Origin: Colwellia sp. 39_35_sub15_T18
Lineage (GTDB): Bacteria > Pseudomonadota > Gammaproteobacteria > Enterobacterales > Alteromonadaceae
Length of the DNA stretch: 64,000 nucleotides
Direction: 5' to 3'
Assembly: GCA_002162675.1 (NCBI GenBank)
Contig: MAAE01000024.1
Coordinates: 16,484 to 80,483, forward strand
In this document: positions 10,008 through 18,580 of the stretch, in pieces
Layout of the letters: each line of letters opens with the position of its first letter
Numbering within the stretch: the stretch's first letter is position 1
Position numbers and translations under genes: made by a program
The notes under the pieces: generated by a model
The model's input: the letters and a program-made list of their open reading frames with translations, nothing else
Told to the model about the DNA's origin: nothing
Database searches by the model: none

Positions 10008-11417
10008 TTATCTTCTTCCTTCTCGTCTAAGTGCTGACGGAGTAAAGTTTTTTTCCTTTAACTCAACCGAAAAGTCATACATCTTAGCTTCGTTGTCTAA
10101 GCCCATAGCTATGTAACGACGTGATTGAAAATCATGATACACCTCAAGCGTAGACCACTGTGTTGGTACTTCGTAATAATTTATACCGTGCGCCACGGCA
10201 ACACGATACAATTCGTCACGGTTATCATAAATATCGGCAATAGCAACTTGCCAGCTATCTTCATCTATGTAGAAAACCCGCTTTTTATAAGTATGACGAG
10301 TATCTGCTTTCAAGTTAGCTTCGACGACCCAAACTCTATGCTTTTCATAACGCACTAGGTCTGGATTGATATGACCCGGCTGGATAATGTCGTCATATTT
10401 CAACTCATCACTATGTAAACGATAGTCATTATAAGGAATTAACAACTCTTGTTTACCTTTTAGTGTCCAGTTATAACGGTTTGGTGCGCCGTTATACATG
10501 TCAAAATCATCCGTTAATCGTAAACCATCTGAAGCGCTACCAGGTGCATCGTAAGCGACATTAGGCGCACGACGTACACGGCGTTGACCTGTATTATAAG
10601 TCCATGCTTGACGAGGCGTTTTTATTTGATCCATAGTCTCGTGAACCAATAAAGCAGTACCCGCTAAGCGTGCTGGCTCAGTAACTTTTTGTTTAAATTT
10701 AAACAACATGTTAGTTTTTTCTAGTTCAGCTGGCGTAACGCCCTTAACATTATAAGGAAGCAATAACTGATCATCAAAACCAACATAAGTATAGTTACCT
10801 GAAGCAGTTGGCGCTGCTTGACCACCTTCACGAACGATAGCTTCACCACGATAACGAACAATATGGTTCCAGATAGCTTCTAAGCCATCTTTTGGCACAG
10901 GAAAAGGAATACCAACCGCCGCATTCTTAATACCATTACCACCCTCAACTAATTCAGCACGGGTAGCATTAACTTTTACTGCTTGATAAACGTGTGCAGG
11001 GTAAGAGGCACTACGATGAGTTTGATAAACATCCATTTTGAATGTTTCAGGATAAGTGGCAAATAATTTCATCTGGCCAGGTGTTAGCAAATCTTTATAC
11101 TCTGCTACATTTTTGGCCGTTATTGAATATTGCACCTTATCACTTGGGTAGGGATCAACATGATGCTTACCTACTACATAACCTGCAGGTGCTTTAGTAA
11201 TACCGCCGGTCCATTCAGGGATTGAGCCATCTTTATTGGCTGCCTGTACAGCGCCCATCGGTGTTAATTCTTTACCTAATTTGTCTGCTTCATCAGCAGA
11301 GATTTTTGCATTAACCACCGTTGAAGCAAGGGCAACAGATACCGCTAATGTTAACAAGCTACTTTTATTCAAAGTACCTTTTTTGTCGGTATAAGTTTTA
11401 AAGGTTTGGGGTTTCAT
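10008..11417 (-). CDS. DUF1329 family periplasmic/outer-membrane protein
   Basis: A 469-residue secreted protein. The signal peptide runs to about residue 37 (SVALASTVVNA), followed by the family hallmark ELTPMGAVQAANKDG and SIPEWTGGI. DUF1329 proteins have a LolB/LppX-like lipid-binding fold (family knowledge) and almost always lie next to DUF1302 genes, as here, 15 bases downstream of one. A periplasmic hydrophobic-carrier role between the DUF1302 barrel and the RND transporter is an inference. The ATG at 11417 has AAGG eight bases upstream. The frame is intact. Confidence 0.92.
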   Translation of the reverse strand: MKPQTFKTYTDKKGTLNKSSLLTLAVSVALASTVVNAKISADEADKLGKELTPMGAVQAANKDGSIPEWTGGITKAPAGYVVGKHHVDPYPSDKVQYSITAKNVAEYKDLLTPGQMKLFATYPETFKMDVYQTHRSASYPAHVYQAVKVNATRAELVEGGNGIKNAAVGIPFPVPKDGLEAIWNHIVRYRGEAIVREGGQAAPTASGNYTYVGFDDQLLLPYNVKGVTPAELEKTNMLFKFKQKVTEPARLAGTALLVHETMDQIKTPRQAWTYNTGQRRVRRAPNVAYDAPGSASDGLRLTDDFDMYNGAPNRYNWTLKGKQELLIPYNDYRLHSDELKYDDIIQPGHINPDLVRYEKHRVWVVEANLKADTRHTYKKRVFYIDEDSWQVAIADIYDNRDELYRVAVAHGINYYEVPTQWSTLEVYHDFQSRRYIAMGLDNEAKMYDFSVELKEKNFTPSALRREGRR

Positions 11418-11432
11418 AAGTGTTGCCTTTTC

Positions 11433-13496
11433 TTAAATTGAATAACTAATGCTAAGAGATACATAATCACGATCTTCAATCTGGTTAGTCGTACCAACGC
11501 CATCAAAGAAACTGTTATAATTTATATCTGCTTTCCAGCTGCTTTGATAATCGAAGCTCAAACCAAGTGCTACAGATTTTCTATCTTCAACAAACAAGAA
11601 TAATGGATCAGGCGTAATACCTTCGACATCATGAGAAAATACTATTTTTGGCGACATGTTTACGCCAGCAAAAACATTTGAGTAATCAAGTTTAGCAATG
11701 ATTTTATAACCCCAAGCAAAATCGGTTGGGAACGGGTTAGTTTCAATACCATCTTGAACAGGCTGTTCTAAACCAGGTGCCGCTGCAATACCGCCACTTC
11801 TAGCTGTACCTGGGCCATTTAAACGTAGTACGCTTTCATCTGGCATATCATTAATGTTAATACCGCCAATTTCAATTAACCCTGTTAGTTGACTCGCGCC
11901 GAAGCTCGGGCCAAATAAATGCGTTAACGTTACTTGCGCTTGCACTGTATCAGATAAAATAAACCCATTTGCCGTTTCACCCGGACCATAAGGCAAACCT
12001 GTAGCAGGGTCATTTAGCTGAGAAATATTATTAAAATCAGGTCGAATACCCGCATTTGCTAACTGTTGTGGCATAGCGGCAAAAAGTAACTCTACATCAT
12101 CAATTTGTAACGGCTCATCTTTGCGGTAACTAATTTCACCCGCAACAGCTGTAGTACCTAACGTAGTGTTAAAACTTAACGCATACATTTGAATGTCTTC
12201 AGGGTATTGCAGTTTAACTTGAGAGAAAGTAGAAAGGTCGTATAGGTTTTCTTCTGTGATCTCAGTTGTTGCTAACGTGGCAAGGTCTCCGCCGATTGAT
12301 GCGTTACCATAATTAGCAGTTTGCCCTGCAAATATTGGTCTACGACTATGATAATTTACATAATAAAGACTAAATTCAGTTTCATTAAGTTCAGGTAAAT
12401 ACCAAGACAAACGTAAACCGTATTGGCCGCCATCGTCAGGCTCTAATTCTGCTGATTTACCTGGCGATCTTAAGGTGACTTTAGTTGCATAAGCTAAGTA
12501 AGCGAGTGTTGCACTAGCATCGCCCGCACGTACCATTCCACCCACTTGGTTTAAGCCAGCGATTAAGGTATTAACATCCATATCAGGATTGCCAGAGAAA
12601 CCAAGTTGTACATTGTTATTATTACCGCCGTCACCTGCAAAGTCATTGGTAGAAAAATAACTACCCGGTGGTGGTAATACCGTTTTTTCCCAAGAATATT
12701 GATAAAATGCTTCTACGTTGAAGTTTTCGGTGATGCCTAAAGATCCCCAAACAGCGCCAAACGGAATAAAAGCTTCTTTTAATTCTGCACCTGGTGCTCT
12801 TAAACGTGCGATATCAACGGGGTTAATTTCACTAATACCGTGACCAATTAATGTACTTTCACCCCAGCTGATCACCTGTTGACCAACTCGGATTGAAACA
12901 GGCATATCGCCTAAGTCAAAATTACCATAAACGTAAGCATCAAGTAGACGTACATCTGAACACACCTGTTTTTTAGCTTCGCTATCGTCACAAGGATCGT
13001 TAGCCAAACCACTAAGTTGGTTATTCCAGTCTCTGTCGCTATCCATCATTGCAAAGTCATAATAGTACATGCCACGTACGAAAACGCCCATACCATCATA
13101 ATGAATATCTAACTCATGAGTACCTTTAAGGATCTGAGAGAACGCCTCTCCTGCATCATAGTTTAAGTTACCATTATCACCATTAGTTGAATAATTACCT
13201 GCCCCTTGCCATATAGTGGCACTACTTGGGTTAGGATTTCCTGCAGTATGGTAATTACTAAAATCAAAACCATTATTTAAATTGTTGGCTTTGGCAACAT
13301 TATCATCCCAGTTGCGATTTTCAGTTCGCCAGCTAGAACCGGCACTAAAAGTAGAGTCGAAGCTAACTTCGACATCACCAAATTCCCACCTTGCGGCTTG
13401 AGAACTTAGCGTTGTTGTTAACAAAGTCATGGAAAGTGCAGCGGCAACTCCTATTGAGATAGGTTTTTTGTTAAAACTGCGCGGGCTATTTTTCAT
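11433..13496 (-). CDS. DUF1302 family outer-membrane protein
   Basis: About 687 residues with a long basic signal peptide (MKNSPRSFNKKPISIGVAA...). The mature part starts ARWEFGDVEVSFDSTFSAG and has features of the family: SWRTENRNWDDN, RVGQQVISWGESTLIGHGIS and a C terminus YVSLSISYSI ending in an aromatic-rich beta strand as in outer-membrane barrels. The frame extends 11 codons further upstream, but GGGGAG lies six bases before the ATG at 13496, which also starts the signal peptide. It is the first gene of the DUF1302-DUF1329-YCF48-RND cassette. I infer an outer-membrane channel for hydrophobic compounds; no substrate can be read from the sequence. Confidence 0.92.
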   Translation of the reverse strand: MKNSPRSFNKKPISIGVAAALSMTLLTTTLSSQAARWEFGDVEVSFDSTFSAGSSWRTENRNWDDNVAKANNLNNGFDFSNYHTAGNPNPSSATIWQGAGNYSTNGDNGNLNYDAGEAFSQILKGTHELDIHYDGMGVFVRGMYYYDFAMMDSDRDWNNQLSGLANDPCDDSEAKKQVCSDVRLLDAYVYGNFDLGDMPVSIRVGQQVISWGESTLIGHGISEINPVDIARLRAPGAELKEAFIPFGAVWGSLGITENFNVEAFYQYSWEKTVLPPPGSYFSTNDFAGDGGNNNNVQLGFSGNPDMDVNTLIAGLNQVGGMVRAGDASATLAYLAYATKVTLRSPGKSAELEPDDGGQYGLRLSWYLPELNETEFSLYYVNYHSRRPIFAGQTANYGNASIGGDLATLATTEITEENLYDLSTFSQVKLQYPEDIQMYALSFNTTLGTTAVAGEISYRKDEPLQIDDVELLFAAMPQQLANAGIRPDFNNISQLNDPATGLPYGPGETANGFILSDTVQAQVTLTHLFGPSFGASQLTGLIEIGGININDMPDESVLRLNGPGTARSGGIAAAPGLEQPVQDGIETNPFPTDFAWGYKIIAKLDYSNVFAGVNMSPKIVFSHDVEGITPDPLFLFVEDRKSVALGLSFDYQSSWKADINYNSFFDGVGTTNQIEDRDYVSLSISYSI

Positions 13497-13632
13497 TGGT
13501 ATTCTCCCCAGAAGCGAATCAAGACACATTAAGTGTATGGTTATTATTTAGCTTATAACTTATGGCTTAAAATCGTTATTATTTTTTATGTATTTCTCTA
13601 CAGATGTAGATTAAACAATAATTGCATCATTT

Positions 13633-13649
13633 AACTGGTCTGGCAAGTC
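13633..13649. promoter_or_regulatory. FadR-like operator box 1
   Basis: AACTGGTCTGGCAAGTC resembles the FadR consensus AACTGGTCYGACMWGTT with two departures. It lies about 140 bases upstream of the DUF1302 start, directly next to a TTGACT hexamer on the minus strand that could be a -35 element. Binding by FadR or another fatty-acid regulator is an inference. Confidence 0.35.
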
Positions 13650-13826
13650 AAAAAACAATAGTTAATCTGCTGTATTTTAATGGCTTGCCTTTAATATAAA
13701 CCATTAAATTTATCCTTGTTTAAAACTAGCGTTTAAAACCAAAAAAAGCAAAATAAGTTTAATTGCACTAAGTTAATGAAATAACGCTTGTTTAACAAAA
13801 TAATAATAATAGAATATTGCTTAAGA

Positions 13827-13837
13827 TGGTCTGACCA
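13827..13837. promoter_or_regulatory. FadR-like operator box 2 (perfect TGGTCTGACCA palindrome)
   Basis: TGGTCTGACCA matches the TGGNNNNNCCA core of FadR sites exactly and is nearly palindromic. It lies about 190 bases upstream of box 1 in the same spacer, before the DUF1302 cassette and after the DUF2835 stop. Confidence 0.35.
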
Positions 13838-13880
13838 CTGTTTAAAGCTATTACTCTAACAAGGTTTTTATCTGAAAGAA

Positions 13881-14096
13881 TTATTTAACTTCAGTCAATG
13901 ATAAAAATTTATTATTTTCAGTATGCAAACAAAAATAGCCGTTAATTCCATCGCTTTTCAAGTAAGATCGTATATGCATTGCGGGAAACTGTAAGCGCAA
14001 GCCTTGATTACTGGTTACCACAATAGTTTGCGCTTTACCTTGGTAATAAGGTAAAAACTCCTTTGTGGTCATTTTTAGGGAAAAATAATATTTCAT
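13881..14096 (-). CDS. DUF2835 family small protein
   Basis: A 71-residue protein matching the DUF2835 pattern: an aromatic start (MKYYFSLKMTTKEFLPYYQG), then RLQFPAMHIRSYLKSDGING and a C-terminal hydrophobic strand. The function is unknown; it is a short soluble, probably all-beta protein. In other gammaproteobacteria the family is commonly next to pepN, and here it lies 80 bases downstream of pepN in the same direction, with a probable terminator between them. Confidence 0.85.
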   Translation of the reverse strand: MKYYFSLKMTTKEFLPYYQGKAQTIVVTSNQGLRLQFPAMHIRSYLKSDGINGYFCLHTENNKFLSLTEVK

Positions 14097-14123
14097 GCGG
14101 CGATAAAACCATAAATTAAAAGT

Positions 14124-14151
14124 AACAGGCGCGATTCAAATCCCGCCTGTT
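14124..14151 (-). terminator. probable terminator after pepN
   Basis: AACAGGCG and CGCCTGTT form an 8-bp stem with a 12-base loop; on the minus strand ACTTTTAATTT follows. It lies 26 bases past the pepN stop. Confidence 0.55.
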
Positions 14152-14176
14152 TGATTGTGCAGGTAATTAAGGCTTA

Positions 14177-16783
14177 CTAAGCTAAAGCGGCGGTTAATTT
14201 TTCTTGTAAGTCTTTACTGAGGTTAGGTAACGCTTGCAGTTTTAGTAATTCTGCTTTCATTAGCAGCTGATTAGCTTTAGCAAAACTTTTAAATTGAATT
14301 AAAGGGGTTAATAATCGCGATGCTACTTGTGGATTAATATCATTTAACTTAGCAATATTTTGCGCTAAAAATTGATAGCCCTGCCCCGTCTCACAGTGGA
14401 AATAAGCGGGATTATTCATCGCAAAAGCACCTAATAAAGCACGAGCTCTATTGGGATTTTTCAAGCTGAAATGTGAATGGTTTTCAAGCTCGCTGAGTTG
14501 TTCAAAAATAGCGGCACTATTTTGGCTAGCCCCTAAAGCAAACCATTTATCCATAACCAGAGGTGTTTCCAGCCATTGCTGCTCAAATTGTTTCATTTGA
14601 TCCGTAAAGCAAACTAAGTTGTTTTTTGCACTGCAATTTAACGCGGCAAGGGAGTCTGTCATATTATCAGCGCAATCAAACTGTTCAATAACGAGCTCTT
14701 CATGTTGGGTTAATGAAGATAAATAAAACAAACAAATGTTTTTCAAAGCACGATTGGCCGTTAGTTCAGCTGCTGGTAGGTTATTGCCTACTAACAAGGC
14801 TTTACAGCTCTCAAACTTATTAATAAGCTGTTGTTCTAACCCTTGCGCTATAAATAATGTTAAAGATTTAATGGCATTGACCAAAGCAATAGGAGCAACT
14901 TGCTCTATTAAATCGGCCGCTTCATCAAAACTTGGCAAAGCTAATTGCTCAGCCATAAAAGCAGGATCATCATTGGCAGATAAAATATCAGCAAAACAAG
15001 TCAATAACTGCTTAGGTAAAATAGAATCAGGCGTCTCTGTTAACAGTTGAATAGTTGACATTAAAAACTTTTGTCCGGCATCCCAGCGACAAAAGCTATT
15101 GTTTGCTTTGGCTATAATCGTTAACAAGCTGTCATTGTCTTGCGCAAAGTTTACTTTTACTGGCGCGGTAAAATCAGCAAGTAAAGCTAGGGTAGGTTTG
15201 TTGGCAAAGCTTGAAAACTGCCAGCTTTGACTATCTTGCGTCAACTCCAACAGATGTGATTGGCTTTGTTGGTTATCATCACTGCAAATTAACTCTATCT
15301 TAATAGGAATATGTAAAGCTTGCGGCGATGTTTGCTTCAAGGTCACGGGTAATCGTTGTGCTAAGGTTAAATGATAAATACCTGTTGCTTCATCAAAACT
15401 TTCTAACACTCTAACTGAAGGTGTTCCCGATTGGCTATACCATAATTTAAATTGCGTTAAATCTTTTCCTGAGGCATCACTCATGGCATTGACAAAATCA
15501 TCACAAGTAACGGCCATGCCATCAAAGCGTTTAAAATATAAATCCATACCCGCTCTAAAGCCATCTTTTCCTAACAAGGTATGTAGCATGCGAATAACTT
15601 CTGAGCCTTTTTCATAGACAGTTAAGGTATAAAAATTATTCATCTCTAATACTTTTTCAGGTCGAATAGGATGTGCCATTGGCCCGGCATCTTCAGCAAA
15701 CTGTTGTGAACGTAATACTCTAACATTTTGAATACGAGTAACCGCGCTTGAATGCATGTCGGCGCTAAATTGCTGATCGCGAAAAACGGTTAAACCTTCT
15801 TTTAAACTGAGTTGAAACCAATCTCGACAGGTAACCCTATTTCCGGTCCAGTTATGAAAATATTCATGAGCAATAACCGCTTCAATATTGAAATAATCAG
15901 TATCAGTAGCCGAGGTTTTATCCGCCAGAACATACTTGCTATTAAAAACATTTAAGCCTTTATTTTCCATTGCGCCCATATTAAAAAAATCTACCGCAAC
16001 AATCATGTAAATATCAAGATCGTATTCTAAGTTAAAGGTTTGCTCATCCCATGCCATTGATTTTTTCAATGAGGCCATAGCATGCTCAGCTTTACTTAAA
16101 TTACCTTGGTCGACAAAAATTTCCAAAGCGACTTCTCGACCTGAACTTGTGGTATAGCTGTCAGCGAGTAGATCAAACTTGCCTGCAACTAAGGCAAATA
16201 AGTAACACGGTTTTGGAAAAGGGTCATGCCAAGTGACGAAATGCTGATTATTGGCTAAATCACCTTGAGCAATTTTGTTACCGTTTGATAATAAATATGG
16301 ATACTGGCTTTTATCGCCAATGACTTTAGTGGTAAAGGTGGCCATAACATCAGGCCTATCAAGATAGTAACTTATGCGGCGAAAGCCTTCTGCTTCACAC
16401 TGTGTACAAAAAGCATCTCCTGACTTAAACAAGCCTTCTAACGAGGTATTATCAACGGGATTGATTTCGGTCACAATCGTCAATTTAAAGTTTGTCTCAA
16501 CCGTTTTCAAAGACAAATTATTGGCCGATAGTTGATAGTGTTCAGCGGTAAGTTGCTGATCATTTATAGCCACTGAAATAAGGTTAAGCTGCTCACCATC
16601 TAAAACAAGCACTGCTGAGCTATTTTTATCACTAGCTTCGTGACTGTTTTCTTGACGCAAAACCGTCATTTCATTAATAACTTGCGTCGAGGTGTCATTT
16701 AATTGCACGGTGAGATTAACAGTTTCAATAGTAAAAGTTGCCGGGCTGTAATCAGCTAGAAAACGAGAAGTAGATTGAGTCAT
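14177..16783 (-). CDS. pepN: aminopeptidase N, M1 zinc metallopeptidase
   Basis: PepN removes N-terminal residues from peptides in the last steps of cytoplasmic protein breakdown. The 868-residue protein has the exopeptidase motif GAMEN (about 270-274) and the zinc motif HEYFH (about 306-310) followed by the downstream glutamate in LKEGLTVFRDQQF. The length matches the bacterial PepN type (E. coli 870). The ATG at 16783 (MTQSTSRFLADYSP) is preferred over an ATG 13 codons upstream because GGAAC lies at a good distance and the homologous N terminus starts here. It follows nhaC in the same direction, separated by a small hairpin. Confidence 0.95.
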   Translation of the reverse strand: MTQSTSRFLADYSPATFTIETVNLTVQLNDTSTQVINEMTVLRQENSHEASDKNSSAVLVLDGEQLNLISVAINDQQLTAEHYQLSANNLSLKTVETNFKLTIVTEINPVDNTSLEGLFKSGDAFCTQCEAEGFRRISYYLDRPDVMATFTTKVIGDKSQYPYLLSNGNKIAQGDLANNQHFVTWHDPFPKPCYLFALVAGKFDLLADSYTTSSGREVALEIFVDQGNLSKAEHAMASLKKSMAWDEQTFNLEYDLDIYMIVAVDFFNMGAMENKGLNVFNSKYVLADKTSATDTDYFNIEAVIAHEYFHNWTGNRVTCRDWFQLSLKEGLTVFRDQQFSADMHSSAVTRIQNVRVLRSQQFAEDAGPMAHPIRPEKVLEMNNFYTLTVYEKGSEVIRMLHTLLGKDGFRAGMDLYFKRFDGMAVTCDDFVNAMSDASGKDLTQFKLWYSQSGTPSVRVLESFDEATGIYHLTLAQRLPVTLKQTSPQALHIPIKIELICSDDNQQSQSHLLELTQDSQSWQFSSFANKPTLALLADFTAPVKVNFAQDNDSLLTIIAKANNSFCRWDAGQKFLMSTIQLLTETPDSILPKQLLTCFADILSANDDPAFMAEQLALPSFDEAADLIEQVAPIALVNAIKSLTLFIAQGLEQQLINKFESCKALLVGNNLPAAELTANRALKNICLFYLSSLTQHEELVIEQFDCADNMTDSLAALNCSAKNNLVCFTDQMKQFEQQWLETPLVMDKWFALGASQNSAAIFEQLSELENHSHFSLKNPNRARALLGAFAMNNPAYFHCETGQGYQFLAQNIAKLNDINPQVASRLLTPLIQFKSFAKANQLLMKAELLKLQALPNLSKDLQEKLTAALA

Positions 16784-16809
16784 AAATGTTCCACATTTAA
16801 AAGGAGAAG

Positions 16810-16829
16810 TGCCTGCAAACAAGCAGGCA
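16810..16829. terminator. short hairpin between nhaC and pepN
   Basis: TGCCTGC-AAACAA-GCAGGCA gives a perfect 7-bp stem 36 bases after the nhaC stop. There is no strong T tract on the minus strand, so it may be a weak terminator or a processing stem. Confidence 0.4.
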
Positions 16830-16865
16830 TAATTTAATTAATAATGTAATTAAGTGTGTAAATAA

Positions 16866-18341
16866 TTAAGCTTTATTAGCAAGCTTCTTGATATTAAAGC
16901 CGATAAATCCATAAACTACGGCTAGTATAGGGTTCATTAAATTAAAAAAGCTATAAAAAATATAATCTAAAGGGTTTACCAATAAGACGCTGTACATGTA
17001 GGCACCACAAGTATTCCAAGGAATAAGCGGTGACGTTATAGTACCGGAGTCTTCTAATGTACGGCTTAATACTAAAGGATGTAAGCCGCGTCGCTGATAC
17101 TCTTCTTTATACATACGTCCCGGCATAACAATAGCCATATATTGGTCGGCAGTAATTAAGTTGGTACCTATACAAGTAGCTACCGTGCTAGCAATTAAAC
17201 TTCCAGTCGATTTTGCTGCAGATAAAATAGCGCTAACAAACTTACGTAACATGCCTAAATGCTCTAGTACCGCACCAAAACTTAAGGCACACATAATAAG
17301 CCACACAGTATTTAACATTTTAGCCATGCCACCACCGCTTAAGAGTTTATCAAGTTCACTATTGCCTGTCTCTATGCTTACACCATCAAAAAAAGCCGTC
17401 CATACCACCTTAATGTTGGCAGTTAACATATCAGTATTTTCACCGGCTAATTTTAAGATTAATTCTTGTTGAAACAACACCGCCCATAAGCCGCCAATTA
17501 GAGCGCCAATGGCTACTGCGGGGAATGCCGGTACTTTCTTTATGGCTAATGTTAGTAGAACCAATAGCGGTACAAGATTAAGCCAACTGATATTAAAATG
17601 CTCTGCTAATTGGTTACTTAAATCAGCAATTGCCGTTGTACTAGCAACATTTTCTTCCGCGAAACCAAGAAATAAGAATAATACTAATGCCGTTGAGATA
17701 GATGGCACCGTTGTCCAAAACATATAGCGAATATGTGAAAAAAGCTCACTGCCCGCTACCGCTGGCGCTAAGTTTGTCGTTTCAGATAAAGGTGATATTT
17801 TATCACCGAAATAGGCTCCTGAAATAACGGCACCGGCAGTGATTGCTGGGTCTAAATTTAGCCCTTGTGCAATACCAATTAACGCAACACCAATAGTTGC
17901 CGCTGTTGTCCAAGAGCTGCCAATACTCAAGGCAACAATACCGCAAATAACACAGGCCGCGGCATAGAACCAACTGGGATCTAAGATTTGCAAACCATAA
18001 TAAATCATTGTGGGTACCGTACCTGACAGTAACCAAGTGCCAATTAACGAGCCCACCGCCAATAAAATTAAAATAGCGCCAAGAGACAAGGTTATACCGC
18101 TAACAATAGCCTTTTCAATATCATGCCAAACATGGCCATTTTTAAGACCAATAACAATAGCAATGCCCATAGCAACAAGTAAACCGATTTGATTAGGGCC
18201 ATAAGAGGAGTCATTGCCAAAATAAAACACGGCCACCGCTAAAAAAGCGATGAGGCAGATCACGGGAATAAAAGCATCTAACATGCTTGGCGCTTTTATC
18301 GTTTTTACCGATTCAATTTCTGAGGGTGCTTGCTTTGACAT
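16866..18341 (-). CDS. nhaC: NhaC family Na+/H+ antiporter
   Basis: A 491-residue inner-membrane protein with about 11-12 hydrophobic segments. Family signatures include GSLIGTWLLSGTVPTMIYYG, SIGSSWTTAATIGVALIGIA and SGAYFGDKISPLSETTNLA, the last being the conserved NhaC block with acidic residues in the transport path. It exchanges internal sodium (or another cation or anion pair in some members) for protons, fitting a marine lifestyle. Some NhaC relatives exchange malate and lactate, so the substrate is not certain. It has its own spacer upstream and may be cotranscribed with pepN. Confidence 0.92.
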   Translation of the reverse strand: MSKQAPSEIESVKTIKAPSMLDAFIPVICLIAFLAVAVFYFGNDSSYGPNQIGLLVAMGIAIVIGLKNGHVWHDIEKAIVSGITLSLGAILILLAVGSLIGTWLLSGTVPTMIYYGLQILDPSWFYAAACVICGIVALSIGSSWTTAATIGVALIGIAQGLNLDPAITAGAVISGAYFGDKISPLSETTNLAPAVAGSELFSHIRYMFWTTVPSISTALVLFLFLGFAEENVASTTAIADLSNQLAEHFNISWLNLVPLLVLLTLAIKKVPAFPAVAIGALIGGLWAVLFQQELILKLAGENTDMLTANIKVVWTAFFDGVSIETGNSELDKLLSGGGMAKMLNTVWLIMCALSFGAVLEHLGMLRKFVSAILSAAKSTGSLIASTVATCIGTNLITADQYMAIVMPGRMYKEEYQRRGLHPLVLSRTLEDSGTITSPLIPWNTCGAYMYSVLLVNPLDYIFYSFFNLMNPILAVVYGFIGFNIKKLANKA

Positions 18342-18390
18342 AATATAAAGTTAACCTTGTTATCGTTATTATCGTTAGTTTTATTAGTAC

Positions 18391-18440
18391 TATTCACCAC
18401 CGAGTCGCGATGCTCCACTAAGCGCTCTCTATGGTAATAA
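18391..18440. repeat. shortened copy of the CACCGAG intergenic palindrome family (copy 1)
   Basis: TATTCACCACCGAGTCGCGA followed by TGCTCCACTAAGCGCTCTCT and ATGGTAATAA keeps both ends of the element seen at 38093, 47471 and 61891 but lacks the middle. It lies in the spacer upstream of nhaC. Confidence 0.65.
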
Positions 18441-18541
18441 TCTTAAGCTAAGTAAATACATTTTATTTAGCCTACATATTTATTCAATTTTTAATAATTA
18501 TTCTTTTATTTTAAATAAAAATATTAAACTCTAGATATGAG

Positions 18542-18566
18542 AAAGCCGCCTTGTAGGCGGCTTTTT
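18542..18566. terminator. terminator after prc, able to work in both directions
   Basis: AAAGCCGCC-TTGTA-GGCGGCTTT is a 9-bp stem with a five-base loop 15 bases past the prc stop; on the plus strand it is followed by TTAATTT. Confidence 0.8.
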
Positions 18567-18580
18567 AATTTAAAAATAAA

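Larger units (their letters stand above)
13530..13880. other. 351-bp regulatory spacer upstream of the DUF1302 cassette
   Basis: The spacer separates the DUF2835 stop from the DUF1302 start. It holds two FadR-like boxes (13633-13649 and 13827-13837) and a direct repeat GTTTAAAAC at 13719 and 13731. No gene is seen. Confidence 0.5.
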
